DNA of 41,460 nucleotides from Candidatus Binataceae bacterium (lineage in GTDB: Bacteria > Desulfobacterota > Binatia > Binatales > Binataceae), in assembly GCA_030041155.1 (NCBI GenBank), contig JASHOJ010000007.1:1-41460 (forward strand), in the 5' to 3' direction. Within the stretch, counting starts at the first letter, position 1, and the number at the start of each line of letters is the position of its first letter. The translations under genes and the position numbers were made by a program. A model generated the notes under the pieces. The model was not told the origin of the DNA, did no database searches, and worked only from the letters and a program-made list of their open reading frames with translations. Shown here in pieces: positions 1 through 7,439 of the stretch.

Positions 1-526
1 TTGCTAGAAGGAGGGTCGTCCACTGATAAAAGCCGAACGCGTCGCCAATTGCAAAACACGCGACACCGACTATCTCCAGGGATAGCTGCCAGACACCGTC
101 CCACGGCGCAAACATGGCGGTGCTCAGTAACACCAGAAGAATTATTCCGAAGCGCTGCTCGGTCTCGCCGGTTGTAAAAGAGATCGCGGTCGTGCCGGAC
201 ATCAGCACCACGCATGTGGCCCATATCAGGCCGCGCCAGTTCTGCAGGAACCATCGGCTTGAAACGGTTAGAATAAGCGCCGCGCCTGGCAACAACGTGA
301 CTATGTATAGCCAAGCGGAGACGTGACGGGGACTAAACTGACCTTGCAACAGATAGATGAGGCCGATCGCAAGAAGTAAAAGAGCGCCCTTCCTGATCCA
401 GTTTGCGATGTGCGGATCGATCTGCTGGTCAAGGGTGTCCCGCGGTTGCAGCTCGTTACCCGCCTGATGCTGCGGCGACGGTGAGCTTTGAGTATGCGGC
501 TGGCTGTCGCTATCGAGGTTGTCCAT
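1..526 (-). CDS. Multi-pass membrane protein, 5' part only (possible sensor)
   Basis: Translating the minus strand from ATG at 526 gives 175 uninterrupted codons that run off the left edge, so the C-terminus and any output domain are missing. The first ~40 residues are polar and rich in Gln, Ser and Pro. Five to six hydrophobic segments follow (about residues 45-60, 66-86, 95-113, 122-140, 142-158, and one beginning near 165), separated by short loops with Trp/Arg at the edges. Such an N-terminal helix bundle is common in membrane histidine kinases, GGDEF proteins and adenylate cyclases. The gene is divergent from a lone response regulator, so a kinase partner is attractive, but that is inference. 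A weak AGG-type ribosome site precedes the ATG. An alternative frame starting with GTG at 531 lacks membrane character and is a shadow. Confidence 0.8.
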   Translation of the reverse strand, partial: MDNLDSDSQPHTQSSPSPQHQAGNELQPRDTLDQQIDPHIANWIRKGALLLLAIGLIYLLQGQFSPRHVSAWLYIVTLLPGAALILTVSSRWFLQNWRGLIWATCVVLMSGTTAISFTTGETEQRFGIILLVLLSTAMFAPWDGVWQLSLEIVGVACFAIGDAFGFYQWTTLLLA

Positions 527-638
527 GACACCTGTCCAAGACAATCCTGAGCAAAGACTATGCCTAAAACTTATCGTTAAGATGTTTATTACGTGTGTTA
601 TAAATTCTTGAACGATCTTCAGAGGCTGAGGCGTCAAG

Positions 639-681
639 GTGTGACATGACCCATCGAGGAACATGAGAGTTTGTGTCACAC
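639..681. promoter_or_regulatory. Inverted repeat GTGTGACA / TGTCACAC, possible operator
   Basis: Two perfect 8-base arms, GTGTGACA at 639-646 and TGTCACAC at 674-681, lie 27 bases apart in the AT-richer region between the divergent membrane protein (start 526) and response regulator (start 791). The arm resembles generic two-component or CRP-class half-sites (TGTGA core), but no specific regulator can be named. The function is inferred from symmetry and position. Confidence 0.4.
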
Positions 682-712
682 GATGAGTTGCACTGCTGCA
701 ACAGTCACTATC

Positions 713-751
713 GTGAGACACTCTTGTCTTACACTGATTGTAAGATATGAT
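713..751 (+). promoter_or_regulatory. Overlapping dyads and candidate -10 before the response regulator
   Basis: CTTACA (728-733), CTGAT spacer, TGTAAG (739-744) is a perfect 6+5+6 palindrome. It overlaps a near-perfect dyad, GTGAGACA (713-720) with TGTCTTAC (725-732). Immediately downstream, TATGAT at 746-751 matches the sigma70 -10 consensus at 5 of 6 bases, with TTGTCT at 725-730 as a weak -35 at a short 15-bp spacing. If this is the promoter, a regulator bound to the palindrome would block it. Confidence 0.4.
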
Positions 752-790
752 TAGGTCATTCTCTCGCAGTCGCTACTAAAGGGGGAAGTG

Positions 791-1207
791 ATGGCCATCA
801 GAACGTTACTAGTTGAAGATTCGGTGCTGGTCCGCAATGTACTGAGGCGGCGCCTCGAAGAGATCGGATGCGACATCGTAGGTGAAGCTGAACATGCGAC
901 CGACGGTCTTAAGCTGTTCCGCAGTCTTCAGCCAAACCTGGTCACGCTTGATCTTGTAATGCCGCAAATGGATCGCTTCGACTCATACGGCCTGTTCCGC
1001 CTGATTCGGAGAGAGTCTCCGGAAACATCGGTAATCGTGATCAGCGCACATCCGAAGAAAACCACGCGGAGCGACTTCCTACGCGCGGGGGCGCTGGAGT
1101 ACTTCGAAAAACCATTCATCGATTCGCGAGCGTTGGCTGCCGCTTTGAATCGGGCATTTCCCGAATTGAAAGTGCTTTCGCGTACCGCCGCGGCTGCAAG
1201 GCTATAG
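791..1207 (+). CDS. Single-domain response regulator (CheY-like receiver)
   Basis: A 138-residue protein made only of a receiver domain. The acidic pocket is E9/D10 (LLVED), the phosphoacceptor is D54 in TLDLVMP, the switch Ser is S85 in VISAHP, and the conserved Lys is K107 in FEKPF. The segment after the phosphorylation loop (MPQMDRFDSYGLF) lacks the usual MDG turn. There is no DNA-binding or enzymatic output domain, so it probably acts through protein contacts or as a phosphorelay intermediate. AGGGGG at 780-785 lies 5 bases from ATG 791, so that start is preferred over the GTG at 788. The divergent membrane protein on the left could be its input partner (inference). Confidence 0.9.
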   Translation: MAIRTLLVEDSVLVRNVLRRRLEEIGCDIVGEAEHATDGLKLFRSLQPNLVTLDLVMPQMDRFDSYGLFRLIRRESPETSVIVISAHPKKTTRSDFLRAGALEYFEKPFIDSRALAAALNRAFPELKVLSRTAAAARL

Positions 1208-1345
1208 CCTCGCGCGATTGTCCCTCCGCTTCGCGCCGCGCCGAGAAACTGTCTTCAGCCATCCCGCGCGCTCGGCGTTCCGGCAGATGAATTATTCGCG
1301 CAGCTCAGATGGCTCCGTTGCGCACGCAGCGGAGCACGTCGCAGA

Positions 1346-1933
1346 ATGTCAGGGATGCCGCCGCGCCACGACAATTCCACTTCAATTTTCGCGGCCACTC
1401 TTTTTTGCGCGGCCGCAATAGCGATCGCCGGATGCTCGAGCGGCAATTCGCCGTATCGATTGGCGAGCTGGCTTAATCTTGGCAAGCCCAACCTGACTTC
1501 ATTTGTCGGGATTCGCTTCGGCGCGTCACTGGATAGGGTGCGCGAGGAACTTCCTGACGGTGACTACGAGACCGCGCCTTATGGAGCCAACACCTGGAAG
1601 GTGCGCGAGGTTGAAGCGGGCGGGGTGCGTTATCCGGCAGTGGTGTTCGAGTTTACCGACAACATGGGGATGCAGCTTGCGATCGCGTCGTTTTCAGCCT
1701 CGGATGGCGACCGGGTTCTCGCTCAACTGACAAAGGCGTTCGGCACGCCAACTCATCAGCGCTCCGGACCGGGAAACGGATCCAACGCCTTAATCGCGGT
1801 GTGGGAATTGCCGCACACGGAGCGCGTGACGTTCGACGGACCGGCGCTGGAAGTCGAGATGCTCGGGCCCGCGGGATCGACACTTAAACACGACCTCGCG
1901 GTGCGGCGCGCGGAGCACTCTGGAACTGAATAG
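1346..1933 (+). CDS. Predicted lipoprotein, unknown function
   Basis: 195 residues. A positively charged start is followed by a hydrophobic stretch (about residues 14-28) ending in AIAGC, a good lipobox with the lipidated Cys near residue 30. The mature part contains a fold-like stretch (FVGIRFGASLDRVREELP, then alternating strands and a helix DGDRVLAQLTKAFG) that recalls small periplasmic domains comparing a property of their substrate, but I do not recognise a family. No strong ribosome site is visible. ATG at 1355 (residue 4) is an equally possible start and leaves the signal intact. It is convergent with the GT4 gene on its right. Confidence 0.75.
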   Translation: MSGMPPRHDNSTSIFAATLFCAAAIAIAGCSSGNSPYRLASWLNLGKPNLTSFVGIRFGASLDRVREELPDGDYETAPYGANTWKVREVEAGGVRYPAVVFEFTDNMGMQLAIASFSASDGDRVLAQLTKAFGTPTHQRSGPGNGSNALIAVWELPHTERVTFDGPALEVEMLGPAGSTLKHDLAVRRAEHSGTE

Positions 1934-1969
1934 ACGCGAGGCTCGCGAATAAGGTCCGCTCGCCACCAT

Positions 1970-3142
1970 TCAGCGCGCCAAGCCGATAAGCCGGCTGATG
2001 ACCGGCTCGAACACCTGCTCGTAATTGTATTTTTCCTCGTGGGCGCGGCGTGCCGCCAGCGCCATCGCGATATAGCTATCGCGATCGGACAGGATGTGCT
2101 CAATCGCGCGCGCGATCGATATCGTATCCGCAGGATTGGCATAGACGATCCAGTTATCATCCGCGAAAAATTCGCGATAGCTGGGCAGGTCGGGCGCAAT
2201 CACCGGCAATCCCATTGCACCGTATTCAAAGAGCTTGCTGGGCGATGGCCCTGCATACTCCCATTGGGGGTTCACCGGGTGATACAGGACCAGGCCAACA
2301 GCGCTAGCGCCGAGGCGCCGGTCGCGCTGCGCATTGCTGACCCATCCATCAACCTTGACGCGTGACTCGACGCCGAGCGACGCCGCGAGCGTGCGCAATT
2401 CGTCGCGAAATGACGCGTCGCCTGGCCCCATCATGTCAAGTCTCACACCGGCAAGCTCCGCTATCGCACGGACCGCCTCGCGATGGCCGTTGTCGGGACC
2501 CATCGCACCGACATATACGACTTGTCGAGCGGCAAAACGATCGTCCGCGAGCGTCCGCAAGTCGATCGGTGGGGTATAGAAAGCGCGGCTGGAAGCATTC
2601 GGAACGATTATCGGCGAGCGCGCATCGTGCGCTGCCTCAAGCCAGCTCCGAGCGCGATATGCAGACGGAAACACCACGATCGCGGCGTCGCGAGTATGGG
2701 TGAGCGCGTAGTGGATAAGCCATGGCTGCAGCGATCGAAACGACCTCCCCTGGAGCGGCGCAAGTTCGTGGCTATGGAAGACAAGTCGGACATCGCGCAT
2801 GCGGCGAAAAGCCAACGCGGCGATTGCGAAGCCGATCGCGTCATAGGCATAGACGACTTTAGGCTTAAGCCGCCTGCCGACCCGGCGAACCTGACGCGCG
2901 AAGGCTATAAGCTCTGCGAGCTTGCGCCCCGCCGGAGCGCGCTGCTTCTGCGGCTCCGTCGCAACGGCGCCAATTCGCTCAATCGTAACGCTGTGTGGCC
3001 ATGTGACTCGCGGACCGAGATCATTGCGGCAGACGACATGCACATCAAACCACTCACTCATGAGGCTGACGCCGTTCACGGTCGGCGGCTGATAGTCCGG
3101 GTTCGAGTATATCACAGCCAGCAAAGTGCCTAGTTTGGGCAT
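1970..3142 (-). CDS. Glycosyltransferase, GT4 family (GT-B fold)
   Basis: About 390 residues with the two Rossmann-like halves of GT-B enzymes. The N-terminal acceptor half contains FHSHELAPLQGR. The C-terminal donor half opens with VVYVGAMGPDNGH and carries the donor-site stretch PSKLFEYGAMGLPVIAPD at about residues 300-317. It would transfer a sugar from an activated donor during assembly of the surface polysaccharide. The start is placed at ATG 3142 (MPKLGTLLAV) because the 24 residues upstream of it look like non-coding translation. It lies 383 bp downstream of the FkbM gene, so it may belong to the same operon or have its own promoter. Confidence 0.88.
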   Translation of the reverse strand: MPKLGTLLAVIYSNPDYQPPTVNGVSLMSEWFDVHVVCRNDLGPRVTWPHSVTIERIGAVATEPQKQRAPAGRKLAELIAFARQVRRVGRRLKPKVVYAYDAIGFAIAALAFRRMRDVRLVFHSHELAPLQGRSFRSLQPWLIHYALTHTRDAAIVVFPSAYRARSWLEAAHDARSPIIVPNASSRAFYTPPIDLRTLADDRFAARQVVYVGAMGPDNGHREAVRAIAELAGVRLDMMGPGDASFRDELRTLAASLGVESRVKVDGWVSNAQRDRRLGASAVGLVLYHPVNPQWEYAGPSPSKLFEYGAMGLPVIAPDLPSYREFFADDNWIVYANPADTISIARAIEHILSDRDSYIAMALAARRAHEEKYNYEQVFEPVISRLIGLAR

Positions 3143-3525
3143 CTTAGGATCGAGAAAGTACCTGCTCGGCAGGGCGGTGGACTTCGCCGTCCGGCAGCAG
3201 GATGCGCGTCCCATTCCCCATACCGCTAGCCCTCAATGAAGATAGAGTCGACGGCGTCACAATCATCACGAATCGTTTTCCTTTGAATGGCACTGGTGCG
3301 TTGGCCGCACTTGAGGATTCGGCGGGCAGCTACCCGCGTATCTGGTACATACGCCGATTCATAAGTCATGGATGAAGAAGCCGCAGATCGAGGAGGCGCG
3401 CGAGATCGACGCTGTTCTTACGAGAGATTATCGGGGCCGCAAGGCCAGAGAATTTCACGAGTTCGATATTGAATTGTATTTCGATCCAGTTGTCGCGAAA
3501 TAGCCACTTGCTATCTCATCAGATA
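3143..3525. other. Intergenic region between GT4 and FkbM genes
   Basis: 383 bp without a convincing full-length gene. It is the only long break in the otherwise tightly packed minus-strand run of polysaccharide genes. The one coding-like segment is the short plus-strand frame at 3372-3503, listed separately. I see no strong terminator or promoter. Confidence 0.5.
3372..3503 (+). CDS. Small ORF or gene remnant, unknown
   Basis: A 43-residue frame starting MKKPQIEEAREIDAV and ending in FDIELYFDPVVAK. Its charged, alternating composition is more protein-like than random translation. The frame stays open upstream of the ATG until a stop about 60 bases earlier, as expected of a decayed C-terminal fragment. 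No ribosome site is obvious. It could be a small protein, a remnant of a lost gene, or chance. I do not recognise it. Confidence 0.25.
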   Translation: MKKPQIEEAREIDAVLTRDYRGRKAREFHEFDIELYFDPVVAK

Positions 3526-4362
3526 CTAAGTAGCATGCGCGATAACATGGCCATAGCTTTCGATGTGCTCAACCGGAGCGCCTTCCAACGACTCGACTCG
3601 ATAACCCGCTCCCGTAAGAACGCCCAGGATTGAATCGCTGCTGGTGCCAACCGCTTCCCACGCGAACGGGTGCATCTCCACAATGATGGCGTGCGGCCGA
3701 CGCGCGCGATCGGCGAGCAACTGGATAGCGCCGCGCAGAACCGGCTCCTCGAAGCCTTCGACATCGATTTTGAGCAGATTTACGCAACTGTCGGGAAATA
3801 CGCTGTCGAGCGTCACCATCGGAACCGTTATAGTCTTTCCGGTGCCATTAGATCGCGCCTGAGACTCGGATGCAAACGCGATATGGGATTCCATTTCGCG
3901 TCCAGCGATAAAGCTCACTTCAGCGAGGCTGTCGCCAGCCGCAGCGCGCCTTACAATAATTCTTGAACCCCAGCCGTTAACAGCTATGTTCGCATCAAGC
4001 TCGGACGCGGTCACCGGGTCGGGCTCAAACGCCACGACCCGGCCTGATTCGCCAACACGCGACGCGAATGCAAGGGTGTAGATGCCCATGTTCGCGCCGA
4101 CTTCGACGACAGTATCGCCCGCATGCACCTCCCGCATCGCGCGGCGCCATACCTTAGGTTCATAGCTCTTGGTGATGAAGCGTCGCGATCCAGGGCAGAC
4201 GATAATCCCTTCCCCATTCACAACGCGCACCAATCCCCGTCGCGAATATACCAATTGCAGGTACCGGTCGTATACCGGTCTAATCCGCTTCCAAAGCCAA
4301 TCCGCTTTGTGCAGCCCAGGCGCATGCCGAATCGAGATACTTATCTTCTCAACTGTGTTCAT
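3526..4362 (-). CDS. FkbM-family SAM-dependent methyltransferase
   Basis: 278 residues. SAM motif I is VVEVGANMGIYTLAF (about 85-99), followed by the acidic ribose-binding AFEPDP (111-116), and the FkbM signature LLKIDVEGFE (196-205) with IIVEMHP (226-232). FkbM-family members methylate sugar or polyketide hydroxyls. In a polysaccharide operon, O-methylation of a glycan residue is the likely role. ATG 4362 is chosen because it lies 8 bp after the flippase stop codon. The longer upstream frame would overlap the flippase by 139 bp and has no methyltransferase features. Confidence 0.9.
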   Translation of the reverse strand: MNTVEKISISIRHAPGLHKADWLWKRIRPVYDRYLQLVYSRRGLVRVVNGEGIIVCPGSRRFITKSYEPKVWRRAMREVHAGDTVVEVGANMGIYTLAFASRVGESGRVVAFEPDPVTASELDANIAVNGWGSRIIVRRAAAGDSLAEVSFIAGREMESHIAFASESQARSNGTGKTITVPMVTLDSVFPDSCVNLLKIDVEGFEEPVLRGAIQLLADRARRPHAIIVEMHPFAWEAVGTSSDSILGVLTGAGYRVESLEGAPVEHIESYGHVIAHAT

Positions 4363-4370
4363 AGCATTCG

Positions 4371-5891
4371 TCAGGCAGCACGCAGAGTGCGCGTGTGTGC
4401 CGCGATCCAAAAGTAACCGGCGCGCCGTTCGTCGGAAGTGAAGGCAAGCGATCCGTAAGTTACGACTAATGCAAACAATAGTCCGGCGGTAATCAATACT
4501 CCGCGCCAAAAAGCGAGGCCATTGACGCTACCAGCCACGATTGCAGCTATTGAGATTGCGACAGCCGCTACCATTAAGGCTGGCGCGAGCGCGCGGAGCG
4601 TCTCCTTAAACGGCATTGCAATGGTCCTCATTGATGCAAATGGCATATACCATCCGTTGGTGATCATCCGCGCAACAATGGTAGCGCCGATCACTCCGGG
4701 CAATCCCCAGCGCCGTACCCACAACAAGGACAAGGCGAGATTAAGAACGCCTTCGGTGACTGCCAGCAGCGCGTACCCGTAATGCCGGGTCGTCGCCATC
4801 AGCACCGCGTCCGCTGGGATTAGCATCACTTGGATTAACATAAGGACCAACTGTAGCCGATAAGTGACCTGTCCCGGGAAAACGCCGGCGCCCGCCCATA
4901 TGCGGATAAACCCCGGTCCAAGAATCCACAGTGCTATCGCGGCACCCGAGCCGAACAGAATCGCGAGCCGCATGAGTAGAATGTAGCCGCCGCGAATAAT
5001 GTCCAGGCGATCGTGGGCGTGAAATTTTGTGATAGTGGGCCAAAGTGCGGCAAGCCCGGCCGCAAATGCACCGGTCACGATTGTAGTCAATCGAAACGGT
5101 ATCGCGAACTGAGTTACCGCGCGTGCACCGATTGCATATCCGATCACTAAATTATCCACTCCAAAGGCCAGAGTAGATGCCAACGCGAGGCCCAGGAACG
5201 CGACGCTCGGCCTGACTAACCCGCTGAACAGTGGCAACGACCAGGACGATACGCGCGGCTTAGCATCGCGGTCGAGCTTGAGTGCCTGAACGTACGCCGC
5301 GACTGCTGCACCAACCATCGAACCTCCCTGAATGATCGCGACCGCAAAGAGCTTGAAGCCGGCCAGCAGCGCCGCCGCGGTCGCGGCCACTCTGAGCGTG
5401 GTGGAACAGGACTGAATCCGTTGCTCAAGGTCCACGCGCTCAAAGGCGCGAAGCGCCACCACATGCGCACGCATCGGAAATGCCACTGCGGCAAGCACGA
5501 TGAATATGAAGAATGCGACGAGCGCGCGGCTGTCGGCACCGGGTGCGATCCGGCTTGCCAATAGCGGGGTCAGGGCAAAAACCGCGAGCATCAATCCCGC
5601 GGCGATCATGCCGTAGGTGATGAACGTGGTGGAAATTAGGCGCCCGACTCTATCTCGCGCACCGTGTGCTATCGCTTCAGTGATTTGATTGGACAGAGCT
5701 TGCAGCGATCCGAGGTTTGCCAGGCCAAGGTACGACACCACGCTTGTTATGATAATCCATTCGCCATAAACGCGGGCTCCTAACAGACGGACGTAGAGAG
5801 GAATCAGGATAAGCGGAGCCGCAAAGCTCGCGACCCAGTTGATATAGCTCCACGCAAGGTTGCGAGAGACATTCGTTTTACTGATCGGCAT
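4371..5891 (-). CDS. Polysaccharide flippase (Wzx-like, MOP superfamily)
   Basis: 506 residues, almost entirely hydrophobic, with about 12-14 membrane segments. The N-terminus (NLAWSYINWVASFAAPLIL, then YVRLLGARVYGEW) is typical of polysaccharide biosynthesis/O-antigen transporters, where helix 1 is followed by a charged loop and a LGxxxYG-like turn. It would flip undecaprenyl-linked repeat units across the inner membrane. Its start overlaps the end of the upstream GT4 by 14 bases, suggesting translational coupling. No partner Wzy polymerase was found in the window. Confidence 0.9.
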   Translation of the reverse strand: MPISKTNVSRNLAWSYINWVASFAAPLILIPLYVRLLGARVYGEWIIITSVVSYLGLANLGSLQALSNQITEAIAHGARDRVGRLISTTFITYGMIAAGLMLAVFALTPLLASRIAPGADSRALVAFFIFIVLAAVAFPMRAHVVALRAFERVDLEQRIQSCSTTLRVAATAAALLAGFKLFAVAIIQGGSMVGAAVAAYVQALKLDRDAKPRVSSWSLPLFSGLVRPSVAFLGLALASTLAFGVDNLVIGYAIGARAVTQFAIPFRLTTIVTGAFAAGLAALWPTITKFHAHDRLDIIRGGYILLMRLAILFGSGAAIALWILGPGFIRIWAGAGVFPGQVTYRLQLVLMLIQVMLIPADAVLMATTRHYGYALLAVTEGVLNLALSLLWVRRWGLPGVIGATIVARMITNGWYMPFASMRTIAMPFKETLRALAPALMVAAVAISIAAIVAGSVNGLAFWRGVLITAGLLFALVVTYGSLAFTSDERRAGYFWIAAHTRTLRAA

Positions 5892-7104
5892 CGCGGCTAG
5901 TCGATCTCTCAGCAGGTTTCATCGCATCCAGCGCAGTGAGGAGACCGTCGCGATCGGCCTCGAAGCTGTATCGCGATACTATTTCGAGGCTCCGCGCGCC
6001 CATCGACGCAGCATGCTCCGGACTGGACAGTACGCGCTCAAGACATCTGGCGAGCGCGACGCTATTGCCGACCGGAAAGACGAATCCGTTCTCACCATCC
6101 AGAACCAGATCGCGCGCCGCGCCTACCGCGTCGCTTGCGATGATTGGCTTGGCCGCATTCATCACCTCATTAAGCACCAGCCCCCACGGCTCCCGATCGG
6201 AAGGCAGCACGAACACGTCACACAGATCATAGAAGCGCGGCAGTTCGGTCTGATTCATAAAGCCCTGAAATCGGATCGATTCGGCGTCAATCTCGCGCGC
6301 ACGAGCCTCTAGCGCGCCGCGTTCGGCACCGTCGCCAATCATCAGCAGATACGGCTTTGGATGGAACCCCGAGCGCGCAATGCGCGCGTAGGCCTCAAGG
6401 AGATCGCAAGCTCGTTTTCGCGCCTGAAACTTAGACGTAAAGAGGATAATAGGCCGGCCCGGTTGGAGACCCAGTTCGCGGCGGAACCGATCACGTGACC
6501 TGCCTGCTGCAGCGGCACGTTCGCGAAAAAAAACGTTGTCAACCGCATAAGGCATCGCGAAAAGCCGGTCGGGTGCGATTCCGTAGTCGAGATAAAACTC
6601 GCGATTAGCCTCGCCGATCGTCAGGTATGCGTCGACCGCGGAAAACAAACGCTTCAAAACGCGGCGCTTGATCGATCGCTTGAGCGGCGATCCCGTTTCG
6701 AGTCCAAGATGCGATTCGCCACGGAGCATCACGCGGATGCCTGATGATTTCGCGGCAAGGATTGCGCGAAGAATCGTCTGATGCGCGTAGCCGTGGATCC
6801 ACAGCGCGTCAAATTGGCAGCCCTTAATAAATGGCACGATGCGCCGGGTGAATGGACGCCAGAATGAGAGCCTATCGCTGCGCCCCAACGCGGGTAGAAA
6901 CTGATGTTGGTAGCCATCGAGGAGGGGAATATCCCATTTAAGCGAAACGCCGAAGCCGGCATCGCGATATTCGCGGGTGGAAAGCTCGCTGATAAACAGG
7001 ACTGTAAGATCGATTTCGGGCGACGCCGAAAGATGGCGAAACATCGGCGCCTGATACTGGATCGGATGCGAGACCAGGCACGCCACTCGATACCGCGCGC
7101 TCAC
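5878..7104 (-). CDS. Glycosyltransferase, GT4 family
   Basis: 408 residues. The N-terminal half starts YRVACLVSHPIQYQAPMFR, a start frequent in this GT4 group. The donor half carries ILFTSKFQARKRACDLLEAY (about 216-235) and the retaining-GT EX7E motif EPWGLVLNE with E305 and E313, followed by KPIIASDAVGAARDLV. Start GTG 7104 overlaps the stop codon of the truncated FkbM gene by 4 bases (GTGA), and its end overlaps the flippase start, so it sits in the middle of the operon. Confidence 0.9.
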   Translation of the reverse strand: MSARYRVACLVSHPIQYQAPMFRHLSASPEIDLTVLFISELSTREYRDAGFGVSLKWDIPLLDGYQHQFLPALGRSDRLSFWRPFTRRIVPFIKGCQFDALWIHGYAHQTILRAILAAKSSGIRVMLRGESHLGLETGSPLKRSIKRRVLKRLFSAVDAYLTIGEANREFYLDYGIAPDRLFAMPYAVDNVFFRERAAAAGRSRDRFRRELGLQPGRPIILFTSKFQARKRACDLLEAYARIARSGFHPKPYLLMIGDGAERGALEARAREIDAESIRFQGFMNQTELPRFYDLCDVFVLPSDREPWGLVLNEVMNAAKPIIASDAVGAARDLVLDGENGFVFPVGNSVALARCLERVLSSPEHAASMGARSLEIVSRYSFEADRDGLLTALDAMKPAERSTSRDADQ

Positions 7105-7439
7105 GACGCGTACTCCGCATAAATTTCGTCGGTTTCCGGGTTGCCGCCACTGGGTCCGACCAGCCGCGAGAAGAGCAGCGTGTAGAATCCAGCCTGGGCG
7201 CCTATATCGAAAATAGTCATGCCCGGCTTAATAAATGGCATTATGGTGCGCTGCTTCTCTAGCTCATAAGTTCCAAGCCAGCAGCCATGTGGCGCACTTC
7301 CGACTACCCAAGCCATTCCTCTGCTCGGTCCGCTTCGGATGCGCTGCACGAAATTCCTTGGCAAAAGATGAAGAGGCAGGCGCAGCAACCGCCCTCCCAC
7401 TGAGTCTCGACTGATCCCGGACCAATTGATCTGTCTCAT
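7101..7439 (-). pseudogene. Truncated FkbM-type methyltransferase (internally deleted?)
   Basis: 112 residues. After a basic leader, the sequence runs into a clear SAM-binding motif I, MTIFDIGAQAGFYTLLFSR (about 74-92), then LVGPSG. It then switches abruptly to GNPETDEIYAEYAS and stops. An FkbM methyltransferase is usually 230-280 residues, and the acidic ribose loop (EPDP) and LLKIDVEG signature are absent, so it should not bind SAM properly. Both ends keep 4-base start/stop overlaps with neighbours (start in the GT9 stop, stop in the GT4 start). An in-frame internal deletion that preserved operon spacing explains this best. A misassembly is the alternative. Confidence 0.75.

Noticed and set aside
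1935..1947. Palindrome CGCGAG-G-CTCGCG between convergent lipoprotein and GT4 genes
   Set aside because: Too short a loop and no T-tract for an intrinsic terminator. Such CG-rich palindromes are frequent in this DNA by chance.
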